64,000 nt of DNA from Fragum whitleyi (Eukaryota > Mollusca > Bivalvia > Cardiida > Cardiidae), in assembly GCA_948146395.1 (NCBI GenBank), contig OX411543.1, positions 27,606,026 to 27,670,025 of the forward strand, written 5' to 3'. Positions 1-12,433 of the stretch are shown here, in pieces. A program made the translations under genes and the position numbers. Below the pieces are notes generated by a model, which saw nothing but the letters and a program-made list of their open reading frames with translations, ran no database searches and was not told the origin of the DNA. Numbering within the stretch: the stretch's first letter is position 1; each line of letters opens with the position of its first letter.

Positions 1-73
1 ATATTATATAAATGAGGAAATCCCGACCTCCTACCCCATTTTTCATTCAAAATATGAATTGTTTACATCTACA

Positions 74-143
74 TAATCGGAGCCACACGTGGAGCGGAAG
101 TTCCACACATGTTTTTGAAAGCGGAGCCGGTGGCTCCGATTAT
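74..143. repeat. Short palindrome
   Basis: ATAATCGGAGCCAC at 74-87 is exactly complementary to 130-143, with further partial pairing inside. It looks like a small hairpin element. The family is not recognised elsewhere in the window. Confidence 0.5.
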
Positions 144-410
144 GGACATCACCCCCCGTGTTGTATAGTAGTAAGGGTCGAATATTCTCCATGAAGAAGT
201 TGACAGATGAAAATTGCGGGGATTTACCGCAAACCATTGACTTAATTAATTCTCGTCTGGTTGTAGTTCGTATCGCTTATATCCTCATCAAATATAATTA
301 ATCGATTGTTTATTTGATTCGTTTGAAGGTATAAGCGGTTTGATTCATTTGACGTCGAAAAAAGACCCGATAGCGTGACTTGCTAGTTTCCTTTATTTTA
401 GAAAGTTGTC

Positions 411-480
411 CTGCATTCAGGATGACAAAACGTTGCAAACAGTTTGCCAATTGTACCCAGCTTTGCACGCTTTTATTTTA
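411..480. repeat. Family A hairpin element, half copy
   Basis: Matches one arm of family A (CCTGCATTCAGGATGACAAA, then a CAAACAGTTTGCC block and CTTTGCACGC). The second arm is missing or too diverged to see. Confidence 0.6.
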
Positions 481-812
481 AACAATCCTTCTGATGCTTT
501 CAAAATGGAATTTGAACCGACCGATCGAGTGTTGCCTGTTACAGCTGCGAAACCGTGGTTGGCTTGACCAGGATGGCATCTGTATGTAGCCATTCGGAAC
601 ACCTCTCGGTCAATCTCATGATCAACCTCGGATGTACATGGACGGACTATTTTTAAAAATTACGGGAAAACATTGGAAAAACTCGATGACGTCAGTTTAA
701 ATGGCGTTAGCCCTCGAAACCGTAAGTGAAAATATTCGACGTCGCCAACGCTACTCGTTTGGGTCATTGACGTGAAAACATCGTATCCTGTATAAATATC
801 TTTCACAATCTT

Positions 813-890
813 AAATAACGGCTGAAAAAAATCTTAATTTTTGAGAAGGATTCGTCATTCTCAAAAATTAAGATTTTTCAGCCGTTATTT
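813..890. repeat. Long-arm hairpin
   Basis: About 32-bp arms starting AAATAACGGCTGAAAAAA pair with the segment ending in GCCGTTATTT, around a ~13-bp loop. A palindromic mobile element of unknown family. Confidence 0.7.
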
Positions 891-2953
891 ACTGAAACGA
901 TATAAATCTACAGTGCTATTTTTTCTTACTCTGTTTTCGCCCAACAAAATGCACGATTTTGTTACATACCCATCCGCTTTACATACATCCGAGGTTTGTT
1001 GCAGTTTACGGAAATGGCCGAGTGATGTTCCAAATGAGTATGTAGCAAGTACAAGTCGAGGTGAGCTTTATTTAAGTCTGCGGACTTGGGTAGACAGTCC
1101 ATTCACTCCAAGTTGCGTTCTAAAGGTATTCGATAACGATCTCTGTTTCCACAAACGACTTGCCAAACGTTATTAGAGTACACTTTTATTTGAAAAAAGT
1201 CAGAAACTGTCAATAAAAAGCCTTTATGACGCCCTGACGACGAGCACTCCGAATCATGGAAAAGAAAAAGATGGCTAGACAAGTTTGAAACAAATGCGCT
1301 TTTGCCAAGGATTTGAAATGAAACTGTGTGTTCAATTTCTGGTTTCTGGGGAATCCGGATATTGTAAAAACGCCATTGTTAGACGTATACGGCCATGGAC
1401 GTCCATTAAATAGTGTTTCCATATCCATATCCGTTATTTGTCATGACTTTTGGGTACGGAATCGGTACCGGAAAGGGTATAAGGGAGCAACTTATAACTG
1501 ACCTATGAATCATTCAAAGATGCACGATGTTTGATTCCTGATAAACTTATGGCATCTTATATCTGCATGCTCTGCAATGCTATCATTTCCTAGGTTTTGA
1601 TTTCATTTAACGCACTATTTTTTTCGCCCAGATGTTACATTTTAAGAAGATAAGGACCGTCTACCAAAGTCCGAAGATTACTATTCTTGTATATGCCTTA
1701 AAAATTAACAGGCAAGATTTGGCCGGCTTCTTAAGTATATCACGATTCTGAAATTATAGCAAACAACTATGGGTGGGCCTCCTCAAATCTCATTAGGAAA
1801 GCACCCGAAATAACTTTCATGAAATCTGGGAGGCTTGTTATGGGTTAAAGTGCACTTAACTGACTTAAGCAAGCACTTTTACAGCAAAATAAAGATTTTT
1901 TTCGACATTTTTTTTTAAATAAAAAGTCTTTTCCACATTTCGTTACGTGTTATCCGCATTTTTGCTCCTACCAAGTTTAAACTATTGTTCCACTTCCACA
2001 GAATACTAAAATTTTCGCTTTTTTGCAGAAACATACATGTAGTCAAATGAACATATTTTCATTACCAGAAGACATTTTCGTACCTTTCATTCTCATGGAA
2101 AAATAAAGCATAATCTTATAAATGATCCTTTATCAAAGTTTGAGAAGTATACCTTTTTATAATAAATACCTGGTAAAATTTCTTTTTTGGAACTTGGTTT
2201 AAACATAAATATTGGAACAAGTAAATGATAATTAACACCGATGACCGTGTCATTGTTATTATTCCCTTTTGAACAAAGTGGTACTGACGTTCATAATATT
2301 TATAGACCTAAATTGTTCCGGAGAAATTAAAGACACGAGCGTGAAAAGGATAACAAAAAAATCATTCGGTTGAAGCTCGGAAAGGTGTCCCGAAGCTACG
2401 AGCTCGTTTTTTCTATCGCTTTGTTTTAATTGAAACAATTAAAGGGCAAATGTATCGTAAAATGACAGATAGATCGGTTTAACTAACCGTGGACAAATTA
2501 AATCCAATGCCCTGTTAATTGATTTCACGAACACGAAGGGGACACAAAGTTATGCCCTTAAGGTTATTACTTTACGAATTGACAGTCAAAGGGTCAAAGG
2601 TTCTGAAAAAACTCATAATTCAATTTTAATACCGGTAACAGTTTTGTTTCTTTTTCGTTATTTATTGGGTATTTTTTCGTTTTTATTGAATAGATCGGCA
2701 CTTAATTTTTTCTGCCCTTTTCTGAAATCCTTTAAAGGAATGAAACAATATTCGAATCACAACGTATGAAAAAAGAACTGGTGCTTTGGAGAAAAACAAT
2801 TTAAGCTCCAAGCTTTCGTTATAATCAATTTCAATATAAGTCGTAAATAGTCATATGTAAACATAACATTTAAATTATTTGGATAAAATATGTTAAACCA
2901 AAACTCCCTTCAGTAAACAAATTTTACATGCATTCTTTCAAATGTTCCTTTTA

Positions 2954-3112
2954 CAGTTAGGAACATCGTGGAATTGACTTGTTGAGTAATTTTGGAATGA
3001 AATTGTATGTGTGTGATGAATGAGTTTTGAATAATTTTCAAGGAAGGTAAAGCATTATCGATAATTTCGTCCAATTGGACGAAATAAGCGATAATGTTTA
3101 ACTCCCTTTAAT
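2954..3112. repeat. Family D element, partial
   Basis: Starts CAGTTAGGAACATCGTGGAA and ends with the family D core hairpin around TCGTCCAATTGGACGA, whose arms carry ATTATCG / CGATAAT. The distal half is missing. Confidence 0.6.
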
Positions 3113-3213
3113 GAAGTCTACGAATATTTCTGATTTCGTGTCTTCACGGACTATTCAGAAGCTTTAAAACTATCACCAGCCAATCAAATCGTGCAATTAT
3201 TAGATCGATTTGT

Positions 3214-4188
3214 TTAAGGTTCATGTAAAGTGTTTGAGACCCAATTCTAAGGGCATTCATTTGCCAAGAAAAAGCAGTATGTCCAGGAATATCATATATC
3301 AAAATGAAGCTTTTTATGAGCACAAGCAGCTGAAAAACATAAGACTGTTATAACTATAGCGGTATAGCCAAAACATTGTGGAAAAGGGTCATTTTGTACA
3401 GAAAAAGCAACTGCATGACTGTTGGATAAAATTGGCTCATATTTTAACAAAGTCTAGCCTAAAGTACCATCCAGGTAGTGCTACAACCATTGGTATAAAA
3501 CTCAGCCCCAAAACGTTGTTATGCAAGCAATTTATTTTGGCTTATTTTATAAACACATATGTCATATATGTCATACTAATTTTGTAAACGTGTAGATCTT
3601 TTTAGGGTATGGTGTGTTATCACAACATAAATAGACATTAATTGTTTATATACCTGTAAGGTTTTTAAGCAAAACATCAATTTCTAATTCACAGAATGAT
3701 AAATATATAGTAATATTGTAGATAGTTGAATTAAGAAAAACCTATAATTTGAAATAAATCGCAGAAAATATTTCACAATATTATGGTGTGATGTTGCACC
3801 ATACCTTACATCTATTTTGAAAACAGACCAAACCGGTTTGACATGTATGTTGACAAAATAAATGGAAATTGATTGTCTCAAAAGAGCCTTTTGAGACTGA
3901 GCTTTATATCTAAGGTTGTAGCACTACCTAAATTGTACTTAAGACTGTACTTTGTTAAAATACGGGGCAATTTTATGCAACCGTCATGCAGTTGCTTGTT
4001 CTGTAAAAAATGGCCCTTTTCCACAATGTTTTGGCCATACCGCTATAGCTTTGGCGGTCTTATGTTGCCTTACTGCTTGTGCTCACGAATAGCTTCATTT
4101 TGATATATAATATACCTGGACATATTTTTTTTCTTGGCTAATGAAGTGCCCTTAATATTGGGTCTCAAACACTTTACATGAACCTTAA
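3214..4188. mobile_element. TTAA-flanked foldback element (piggyBac-like MITE)
   Basis: Near-complete foldback of 967 bp between TTAA at 3214-3217 and TTAA at 4185-4188. The ends read GGTTCATGTAAAGTGTTTGA inward from both sides. Homology of the arms extends about 280 bp, including the block with CATTGTGGAAAAGGG and its complement near 4020. No transposase frame is present. TTAA duplication is typical of piggyBac-type transposition; the family assignment is inference. Confidence 0.8.
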
Positions 4189-5134
4189 ATCATTGATCAT
4201 TTTGAACGATTATGAAGCATTTTTTGAACAATATCTGAGCCTTTTAGGTGATTTGAGTGAAGTTAGGCATGAATGCTTGAAGCGCAGAGCATATGTTTTT
4301 GATCTAGATGAGTGTCAATTTCACGGTGTTTATAACCGTATGTCATGGGATTTTACGACCTTGATATTAGATACTTAGAAAGTATATTTGATAAAAATGA
4401 AATCGTTGGAAAAAGATGAAATTACTTGTTTCCTGCAAAAATTTAATACCACCCTGGTTGGGCTTTTTCAACTGCAAATCAGGTTTCATTCGCGGTAGAT
4501 TCATTTTCGCTATTTTTTGCGACTGGCAAAAACCCGAAATAAATGAATTGCTGAGTTTCACTGAGGTACAAACATCAAAAGCGCAAATCGTCGTTTGTGC
4601 GATCAAATGTCGTTTTAACAGTTTGAATAAAGCTTTAGATACGGCATTATTTAACTTCGGAAACAAAACTATATATTTTGTAAGTTAAATTATAATTTTG
4701 CAAATACTTTTTCATTTGCCAATTAAAGCGCAAAATAAAAAACATTTGACGCAAAAATTACCTAAACAGTGCAATAGTATTGGGACAAAGCTTTTCGCTT
4801 GCAGCTCATACGGCATGATAAAAGGTGGTAAAAATAGAAGTAAAGCAATTTATTTCGATATGGTCAAATGTATCAGTTCTTTCCTTTGTTCTTTAAATAC
4901 AGACATTGTAAAACGCAAAATATGGAGATGACCTTTATTCAGTAACAAAGGTCAGATGAAACGAATGAAGCATAAATACATCCTGCTTGATCTGCAGATA
5001 TGTTCGAGAAATTACTCCCCCGCCGTAAATAAACAACGTCCCAAGATAGTTCACTGCATGGCATTTTCTTTGTCTAATATTTTTCATTCGTTCTAGTTTG
5101 TGTGCGACTGCAATAACTAACATAAAGGAACAAG

Positions 5135-5500
5135 TTTGAAATCATTTCATTTTCGCTATGATGTGTCGATGAAAAAAGTCTGATTGAGGAGGAGTTATAT
5201 CCAAAATGTAAAAGCCGAGGGCGGAGCCCGAGGATTTTGCTTTGCATATAACTCTTCCCCACCATCAGAATTTATCAATCGACACACCATAGCGAAAATG
5301 AAATTATATCCATTATAACACGGTCACAAATCTTAAATTAGTTTTTTTACCCTCTTCTGGATATTATTCATTTTTAAACATATTTTTCTGAGTGTAAAAT
5401 TAATAAAAACTAAATGAAATTGATGGTGGGAGAATTTCACAGAAAGCGAAGCGCGTCATTTAGCACGTAGATTATATGACGTCATTAGAACCAACGTTCG
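5135..5500. repeat. Family F element
   Basis: Shares with 17515-18085 and 59075-59330 a block GGCGGAGCCCGAG followed by TTGCTTTGCATAT and, further on, GAAAGCGAAGCGCGTCATTT with a TGACGTCA-like motif and AACGTTCGCG. CATTTTCGCTATG at 5147-5159 is complementary to CATAGCGAAAATG at 5288-5300. Class unknown, probably non-autonomous DNA element. Confidence 0.6.
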
Positions 5501-5984
5501 CGCTATTCCAGTTAGTCCAAAGATCTTAAATCAAGCGGAAAAAATCGAGTTTTTAATCCAAATCAGCCTTTTCACAAAATTTTTAGCCTTTACAAAAATG
5601 AAAATACTTTCGTATTTATCATTTTTATTTCAGATCCTCGCGATGAAAAGGGTCGATGTATAACGACTATTTCTCGGTCGGGATCGTGACACTTCGGGAC
5701 CGCCGAACATGATCTTTTTAGGCGTTGCTATGACGAAATTCTTAACGTCATCAAATTTTATCAACAGGTTCAACAGTTTCGTTCAGATCCCGCCGAAATT
5801 TTGTCCCTCTTTATTCCATGTAAAATCGCTTAACTTTCTGTCGCTTCAGCGCTTCCATCAAAAAGATTCGGTGCTTTGACATCGTAAGAGCTTCATTTTC
5901 ATTCATAGATCTGTCTTTTATAACATAGAATTTTTTGTGAACTAGGTTTAAGTTTTAAGATTTTCAAGCTAGAGTTGAGGCGCC

Positions 5985-6122
5985 ATCTTTTTTCCACCCA
6001 AGAGGAGGACATCTAGGGTGGGTACGCCCCCGTCTCAAAACCGTCCTTTCCCGAAGGAATGACCAAAAAATATTAAAAGAGACGTTAAACCCCATTCAAA
6101 GAAATATAAAAAAAACGAAACT
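5985..6122 (+). mobile_element. SINE-like 3' fragment
   Basis: GTCCTTTCCCGAAGGAATGA followed by GAGACGTTAAACCCCATTCA and an A-rich tail resembles the 3' ends of tRNA-derived SINEs of molluscs. The tRNA-like head is missing, so this would be a 5'-truncated copy. Confidence 0.4.
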
Positions 6123-6505
6123 AACGGGCAAAACAAATAATTTATAACATATCGCAAATCTCTTTGAGAATCGAGTGATCTACAACTTAATCCAAAAGGA
6201 AAAAATCTATAAAATGGATTGAAATCTAGCGAAAAAATAAATATGCTGTCATAGCGACCCGAACCACTGTCTTACGTCTTCTGATGCCTTACTATTTCCT
6301 CGTGCAATGATAAGTATCTACTCACCACAGTGTCATTTAATATGTATATATTTTGAAACTTGGTTCAGGAAGTTAAAAGAGACATAACGGAGATACCGTG
6401 TGACAATAATTCTAGCATGTAATGTATGCTAGTAGAAGTTACGGTAAGTCATGTCAATGATTTCACGCTGTACTCAAAACGCTAGGGTTTCAACAACTTT
6501 CAAAC

Positions 6506-6640
6506 CTGCTCTGCGTTCAGGATGACAAAACGGTACAAACAGTTATCAAATTATACCCCGCTTCGCACGCAAGAACGCGTGCAAAGCGGGGTATAAATGT
6601 ATTACTGTTTGCACCGTTTTGTCATCCTGAAGACAAGGCT
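6506..6640. repeat. Family A hairpin element
   Basis: Nearly perfect palindrome: TGCGTTCAGGATGACAAAAC at the left, ACCGTTTTGTCATCCTGAA at the right, and a core CGCTTCGCACGCAAGAACGC with its complement, containing the TATACCCCGC block. No coding capacity. Confidence 0.85.
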
Positions 6641-6664
6641 GGTCAAATTGCGGTATTCGAACAT

Positions 6665-6962
6665 GTGTGTGTGTGTGTGTGTATTTCCGTTTATTTATCG
6701 TCGCTACCGTAGCATATGCCCATATGAGCGACGCCCCCAGAAGACGGTTAGTTGTTACAGGGGATAGTCCAAGGATACATGACGAAACCATGGTTCTTTA
6801 ACGTGATCGGTGTAAAGCACCGTCTCACGGGGCCTCGGTTTAATGTCTCATCCGAAAGAAAATTAGTTTTGTTAGTGTACCAGCCAGGGAATAGAATCCA
6901 CGCAGTCGAACTTCAATGGTTTTGAAGTCCGGTGCTCTACCAACTGAGCTAATCGGGTTGGT
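6665..6962 (-). mobile_element. Complete tRNA-derived SINE with 12-bp target duplication
   Basis: Read on the minus strand it starts with a tRNA-like promoter: TAGCTCAGTTGGTAGAGCAC is a good A box. The body contains CGGATGAGACATTAAACCGA and ends CGACGATAAATAAACGG with a (CA)n tail. GTATTCGAACAT occurs at 6653-6664 and again at 6963-6974, a perfect 12-bp target-site duplication, so this is an intact insertion made by LINE machinery. Confidence 0.85.
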
Positions 6963-7703
6963 GTATTCGAACATTCAAACCACACACGGTATTTACGCCA
7001 TTTCGCCTGTCAAGTGTCACATATATTCTGTAAACTGATTCCAGCAATTTATTGTATTCTAGTAGACAATTCACGGTAACAGGTGCGCTAGTCCGTAATT
7101 CAATACACGAATTATTTACTTTATTGTTTAAACCATAAATCATTTCGATGTTTATTACTGTAGATTTTATTTGTAAATAAAATATGAACTGTTGTTACCT
7201 TTATAAAAAAAATACATTTCTTTGGCAGAAAAAATATCTTGAGTTCAATAGGAAATCTCTCTAAGAAATATAGACGTCTTAATTAAATTGGAAGTCTAAA
7301 TTGTTTCACTTATAATTTAAATAAAAACAATATTCCAAAGGGAATCCATGTTACTCAACTTTATTTTTATAAATACTTGATGAAGGTCTGGTGACCGAAA
7401 ATTCGAAAAAGAGTGTTTATGGAAATAAAATTGAGTAAATTGTTTCATTTGACTAGTTTATAGGTTATAGATTTTTTTCCTAACATAACATAACATAACT
7501 TAACATAACCTTTATTTCTCCAATGTACATACATGGTACAACACTGTCCACACTGCTGACTGCTAAAAAAATGAGTTGTTCTATTACTTAACTTTTTTGA
7601 AAACAACAAGTCTAAAGATAAATAAAGTTCATGTAATCTTAAAATCTTATTGGAGAAGTTTCAGATTTTTTTCAGGATTAACAAAATTGCCGATAGTGAT
7701 TAC

Positions 7704-7745
7704 CCCCCCCCCCCCCCCTAATAATAATAATAATAATAATAAAAA
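7704..7745. repeat. Poly-C and (TAA)n tract
   Basis: About 16 C residues run directly into about six TAA units. Confidence 0.8.
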
Positions 7746-7774
7746 ATGCAAACAAGTTATGTCTTCAAGAACCA

Positions 7775-7980
7775 ATTAGACGCTTACAAGTTCAAATATG
7801 TCAGTGAAACCGTTGTTTTTTCTAGTTACATGTATTTTTATTTTGAATGTAGTTGTTGATCTTATCTTTTTAAGTGATTGTCGAGCGAGTTTGAATGGCT
7901 TGATTGTGTGTTTGGAATAAATGAATGGGGCGCGATTAAAAATGGTTTTGATTGAGGTAAATGTCAATTTCACTTTTTTC
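7775..7980. repeat. Family D element, half copy
   Basis: Contains AGACGCTTACAAGTT, TCTTATCTTTTTAAGTGATT and GGTTTTGATTGAGGTAAATG, all found in reverse orientation in fuller family D copies such as 9815-10210. Confidence 0.55.
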
Positions 7981-8410
7981 CACCGTGGATCATGAATCTA
8001 AAATTATATAAGAATCCATTATTTGAGAGATTTTTCCATTCCATAAAGCTTTCAGATTCATTTCGATTGCCCAAAGTTCCGGGTCATTGAGGAATCCTAA
8101 AGGTCAGGAAGTTTCTTTCCGATATTGACCGGAAAATGTCGAAAACTATTTGTATCGTAAAGCGACAATAATATCTCGTATAATCTAATTCGTTATAATT
8201 AATACACCGACGAGTCGATTCCCAGGGGCTAGAGAATTAGTTAAAGTTATTAAATATTATGCATAAAAATGAGTGGGAAATATCACGTGAAATGTCATCC
8301 TGCGCGAGTGACAGACGGTTTGGCATTTAATTATTGGTGTCTGTGTGCTCAGGAACCTTTGGGTGACGTCACTCTTGTCATAACTCTTGAAGATACATTT
8401 TCAAATCATT

Positions 8411-8651
8411 TGTGACCCGTCTCGCGAAAAGGAACCTAATGAGAAGTCCGTACAATTAAATATTGAAAAAGAGATTGGTTCCAGCACAGGTCAACCAGAG
8501 ATCACATTTCACAGTCAGGTAGATTGATCATTCTACATTCAGGAAAACAAACAATACGGAGAAATATCAACCCTAGTAAGCTTGCGCAGTCTGACCAGGG
8601 TCGACAATTTACGATCTACCCAGATGGTCCTTTTTCGCGTGACGAGTCATA
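8411..8651. repeat. Family B hairpin element
   Basis: Ends TGTGACCCGTCTCGCGAAAA and its near complement TTTTTCGCGTGACGAGTCAT. The interior shares AAAGAGATTGGTTCCAGCAC and CAGTCTGACCAGGGTCGAC with the other six copies. Confidence 0.8.
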
Positions 8652-9554
8652 TTTTTTTCTCATCCGTTACCCAGGAAAACCTTTTTAAATGACGTCAATT
8701 TATAATTTTGGGCTGTCTTACCCATTTATGACATAAAAAACACACTTTGGCTTATCAAAATTCAAAGAATTTCACATGACAGTTAAAAGTGAGTCTAAGT
8801 TTCAAAGAGTCTGCAAAATATTGCAGAAAGCATCGAGAAAAAAAGAAATTGCTTGGTTTAAGAAGTTTCTCTTTTTTTTCAACGTTTCCCAGTTTATTAT
8901 CTTCGGTGCATATAATGCCCGGTCTGGGAAAAAAAATTAACACAAATATACTAAGCACTTCATTTTTATTATTCGGTACTTTTTCTTATTTCATGAATTT
9001 GACTTGCGTGTATTGCCATTTTTAAATTTTACATTTTAAAAATTGTAAATTTTCAATTTTTAGGTCGTCTCCCGGAAAGGGGGTGACCCTTATCTCACAA
9101 GAGTTAGCCGATAACAGCGGTAAGACGCCCGCCTTTCACCCAAGAAACTGCGGTTCAATTCAAAACAATTGCTTTATTTTTTCCTCTACTTTTTTGTTTA
9201 TGTTTTAATCATCGATTTAACATCGTGAATTGTAATATTTTAAAGAATTTACACATTTTTAGGTTATAATTTTTTTAAGCTACTTATCAAAAGTCGTTTT
9301 GTTATGTAACACTTGCAATATTGATTTTTAGCATACCATTTGTTGCAGGTAAACTCGGTGACACAAATTGCAACTCGCAAATACTTTTTTAAAACTAAAT
9401 TAACTATTCTCATGCTGTGTACACAAAACTTTGGCATGCAGTGTAGACTGAGATCAGTTTCCCCATCTTTGCCTACACTGAATTCAACCGCATTGGATTT
9501 TAGACAAAAAACAACAAACAAGTAGAAGTGTCCCAAAGATTTACTCAACAAAAT
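8652..9554. other. No gene seen; possible tRNA-like fragment
   Basis: AT-rich. A hairpin-like stretch at 8820-8890 and a tRNA-related fragment at 9063-9185 are the only structures noticed. Frames at 8789-9025 and 9264-9551 lack any recognisable domain. Confidence 0.4.
9063..9185 (+). mobile_element. Possible tRNA-related SINE head
   Basis: TTAGCCGATAACAGCGGTAA followed about 30 bp later by GCGGTTCAATTC resembles A and B boxes of a decayed tRNA-derived SINE. No target duplication was identified. Confidence 0.3.
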
Positions 9555-9814
9555 TTAGAATGGTTTTAATTGAGATGAATGTCAATTTTACGATGTTACT
9601 TACTGTATTATCTAGCCTACAAAGTTCGGTCATATTTTGCCCCTATTATCACGTGTTGCCGCTGTATATATCCGTCAAAATACCATTGAAACAAAGAAAG
9701 ATGAAAATATTTTCAAAAATTCTTCTTTAAAGTCAAAAAGTAGACAGCTTTTATATTTGATATGTAGCATTGACTAGAAGACGTGTTCCAAGTTTATTTC
9801 TTTACATAAATTTA

Positions 9815-10210
9815 GTAATGTGAAATAGACATTCACCTCAATCAAACCCTTAATCGCTCACTCAGTGTTCCATAAATTCATTCCAAACCGTTCAAAATCG
9901 CTCCAAAATGACTGAAAAAGATAAGATCAACAATTTTATTCAATATCACTATATCTGGAAAAAAAGTCGAGATTTCACTTACATAACTGAAATTGTAAGC
10001 GTCTGATTGATTCTTGAAGAAAAATGAGGCTAATTATACAACTTGTAAGCATATTTTATTAAAGGGAGGTAATAAATATCACTAATTTTGTTCATCCTGA
10101 ACAAAATTAACGGTATTGGATTACCTCTCTTAAATTTCATTCAAAACTCGCTTCGCACGCTTTTTATTCCAAATTATTCACCTTGTCCATTTCATGCTGT
10201 TTTTAACTGT
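9815..10210. repeat. Family D element, full-length type
   Basis: Left end AATGTGAAATAGACATTCAC, hairpin core TAAATATCACTAATTTTGTT with CATCCTGAACAAAATTA at its centre, and right part CATTCAAAACTCGCTTCGCA. The inner part includes GTAAGCGTCTGATTG. About 400 bp, non-coding. Confidence 0.7.
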
Positions 10211-10698
10211 AGTTAGTTGTAGTTTGGGCTTTTCAAAAACGTTCTTCTCCGACTTACGACTTGCACATTTACTATTGATAATAGGTACAAATTATTAGAT
10301 ATATATTAATGCCGATTTTATTAATGTGATGTCCAGAGGACCAAGGAGCCTCAGGTGAGCGATATAGGACTGTCGTGGGTCTCTTGTATCCACAAGCTGC
10401 CTGCCATTTTGAATGAAGAATGAGAGAAAATAAGTGACAGTTATATTTCAACACATCTTAAGGCTACTGCACAAAATATCGTTTCTGATATCTAAGTGTC
10501 AAATTTGACGCAAGCTAAAAGCTCCTATTTCGAATATAAGCATTATTTATTAGCCGCCTGAAAAGTTCATAGTTGATTAGTAATAATTTATAAAACATAT
10601 CAAAATTCAAAATGCATTACAGGATAATTGAATTGGTTTGGGTCAGTAGAAAAAGAGAAAATACCTCAGAGTAACAACACAGTTTGGGTAGAGTTAAA

Positions 10699-11090
10699 TT
10701 AAAGTCTCGTCTGCGTTTAGAGAATAAAAGTTTACGAAAGATGAGTTACATAAAAATACAAATCAATCGACAAACGGCGGCTTTTTCTTGAAACGCATAA
10801 TCTGCCGTATAAAGGAAAATTTGTAAATGAGATTTTGGTCACGTGAGATACGCCCACGCGTAGGAGCGGTAATGGGGCTGTATTCAAATTTGAGTCCAAA
10901 ATGTTGCGGGTCATAAATATTCATAAAGTTGGGCCTATATTTAGATCATTGCGACATAATCATTTGCATTACCGAATATTGGAATGCCAAATCATTCTTA
11001 TATTGGAGAATCTAGTTTTTGTGAACATAGTCGTCTTAGATCATTGTCTTGCGTTTCGAAAATGTTCACGAACCCAGACCGGGGCTTTAA
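10699..11090. repeat. Family O element, copy 1
   Basis: Direct copy of 25332-25770. Shared blocks include AATCGACAAACGGCGGCTTT or a close variant, AATGTTGCGGGTCATAAAT and TCATTTGCATTACCGAATA. Ends approximate an inverted TTAAAGCCCCGGTCTG. Non-coding; unknown class. Confidence 0.7.
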
Positions 11091-11267
11091 TGAATCAATT
11101 GGCAAATGAATAGGCCTGTGTGAGTTTAGGTTATTGTAGCAATGGAAGTGATGAATTTATTTTGACTCCCCTTAAGAATTATTATAAGTTCTATTACATC
11201 TTTTTAAAAATCATAGCAATCTGAACGCAAAGATGCAGTTGCTTACCTATCACAAGAAGGAAAGAAA

Positions 11268-11492
11268 AATGAGCCTGTGCGTGACATTTCCAACAATTTC
11301 ACATATGCGCATAGCAAAACCTCTAGGTAGCCTGTGTATCTACACAGGCTGACTAGAGTCATCACCTTGCGCTCTGAAGAAAGATAAGGCCTAAACCCCT
11401 TTTCAGGCGGCCAGAGAATATTCTTATTGCGTTGTGTGACTGTTAAGGTTCCACAACATCCGAAATGTTGGAAATGTCACGCACTAGCTCAA
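11268..11492. repeat. Family C hairpin element
   Basis: Ends ATGAGCCTGTGCGTGACATT and complementary GGAAATGTCACGCACTAGCT. Centre carries GTAGCCTGTGTATCTACACA and AGAGTCATCACCTTGCGC. Confidence 0.75.
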
Positions 11493-11562
11493 ATAAGAGT
11501 TTTCTTGAGGTCGAACCTATAATCCTTCGCGTATGAGAGGATACCGCTAGCTTTTACGAGTA

Positions 11563-12000
11563 TAGTTAGGAACATCGTGAAATTGACAAGTTGAGTGATT
11601 TTGGAATTAATTTGGAATGGTGTTGCATGATTGTGTAGAGCGAGTTTTGAATGAATTTTGAAGGAAGTAATCCAATTTCTCTAATTTCGACCAACCTGGA
11701 CGAAATTAGCAATATTTATTACCTCCTTCTAAAAGAATTACATCTGTGTGTTGTCACGAACAAGTCAGACGCTATAAAATCCACACCAGCCAAAACAATT
11801 GTAGAATAATTTGATAAATTGCAAGTAAATGTTGATCGTTTTCGTCGATTTCGAATTGTTTCCAACGATTTTGGAGCCTTTTTTTTCAGTGATTTGAGCG
11901 AGTGTCTGGAATAAATGAATGAGAATGAATGGGGCGCTAACTGAGCGATTAAGAATGGTTTTGATCCATGTGAATGTCAATTTTGCGATGTTACTAACTG
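11563..12000. repeat. Family D element
   Basis: TAGTTAGGAACATCGTGAAA at the left, core hairpin AATTTCGACCAACCTGGACG, and AATGTCAATTTTGCGATGTT near the right end. Reverse orientation relative to 9815-10210. Confidence 0.7.
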
Positions 12001-12433
12001 TATAAAGTAGCCCTCTTTCTAATAAGATTTTTCCTCCAACACCCTTCCCCAATCGACGTTTATGGCTGCAATGATCACACCGGCATTTCCCTGACTAGCC
12101 TCTACTTCTACCTAGCTATATCACTTCGCGTTGAGTGTCGAAATTATGAGACTACCATGTGCACAAAAGTATTTTCAGCTCCTTGTTGTAATGCCGACCA
12201 TATTCACTTTTTTTCAAATGTCATACCATCGCTAATATATATTTAATGAACATTCCAACTCTTTGAAGACTTGTCACATTCATGCATGTTACTCTGTTAT
12301 ATAACCTTCTGATGATATTTTGGACTTGAAATAGATCGCCATTGTGCAAAATGTTAGTATTATTTATTGCACAGGGCTAACAGTTGAGCTGATATCTTTC
12401 CTGGAGTCGTGAAAGTATTACGCTTTTCTCATT

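Larger units (their letters stand above)
1..2953. other. No gene seen; scattered hairpins
   Basis: AT-rich sequence. It holds the hairpin at 74-143, a half copy of family A at 411-480 and a 33-bp-arm hairpin at 813-890. Open frames up to 111 codons (841-1176) start inside the hairpin and show no recognisable domain. From 1180 to 2953 I see only AT-rich unique-looking sequence. Confidence 0.5.
4189..6505. other. No gene seen; family F copy and SINE tail
   Basis: Contains a family F element (5135-5500) and a SINE-like 3' part (5985-6122). Open frames at 4178-4378, 4416-4688 and 4698-4931 (+) are in AT-rich sequence without splice-consistent or domain support. Confidence 0.45.
6975..8410. other. 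No gene seen; low-complexity tract and family D half copy
   Basis: Poly-C followed by (TAA)n at 7704-7745 and a reversed family D half at 7775-7980. No frame with domain support. Confidence 0.45.

Noticed and set aside
841..1176. 111-codon plus frame
   Set aside because: Starts inside a hairpin loop; composition and lack of motifs suggest chance.
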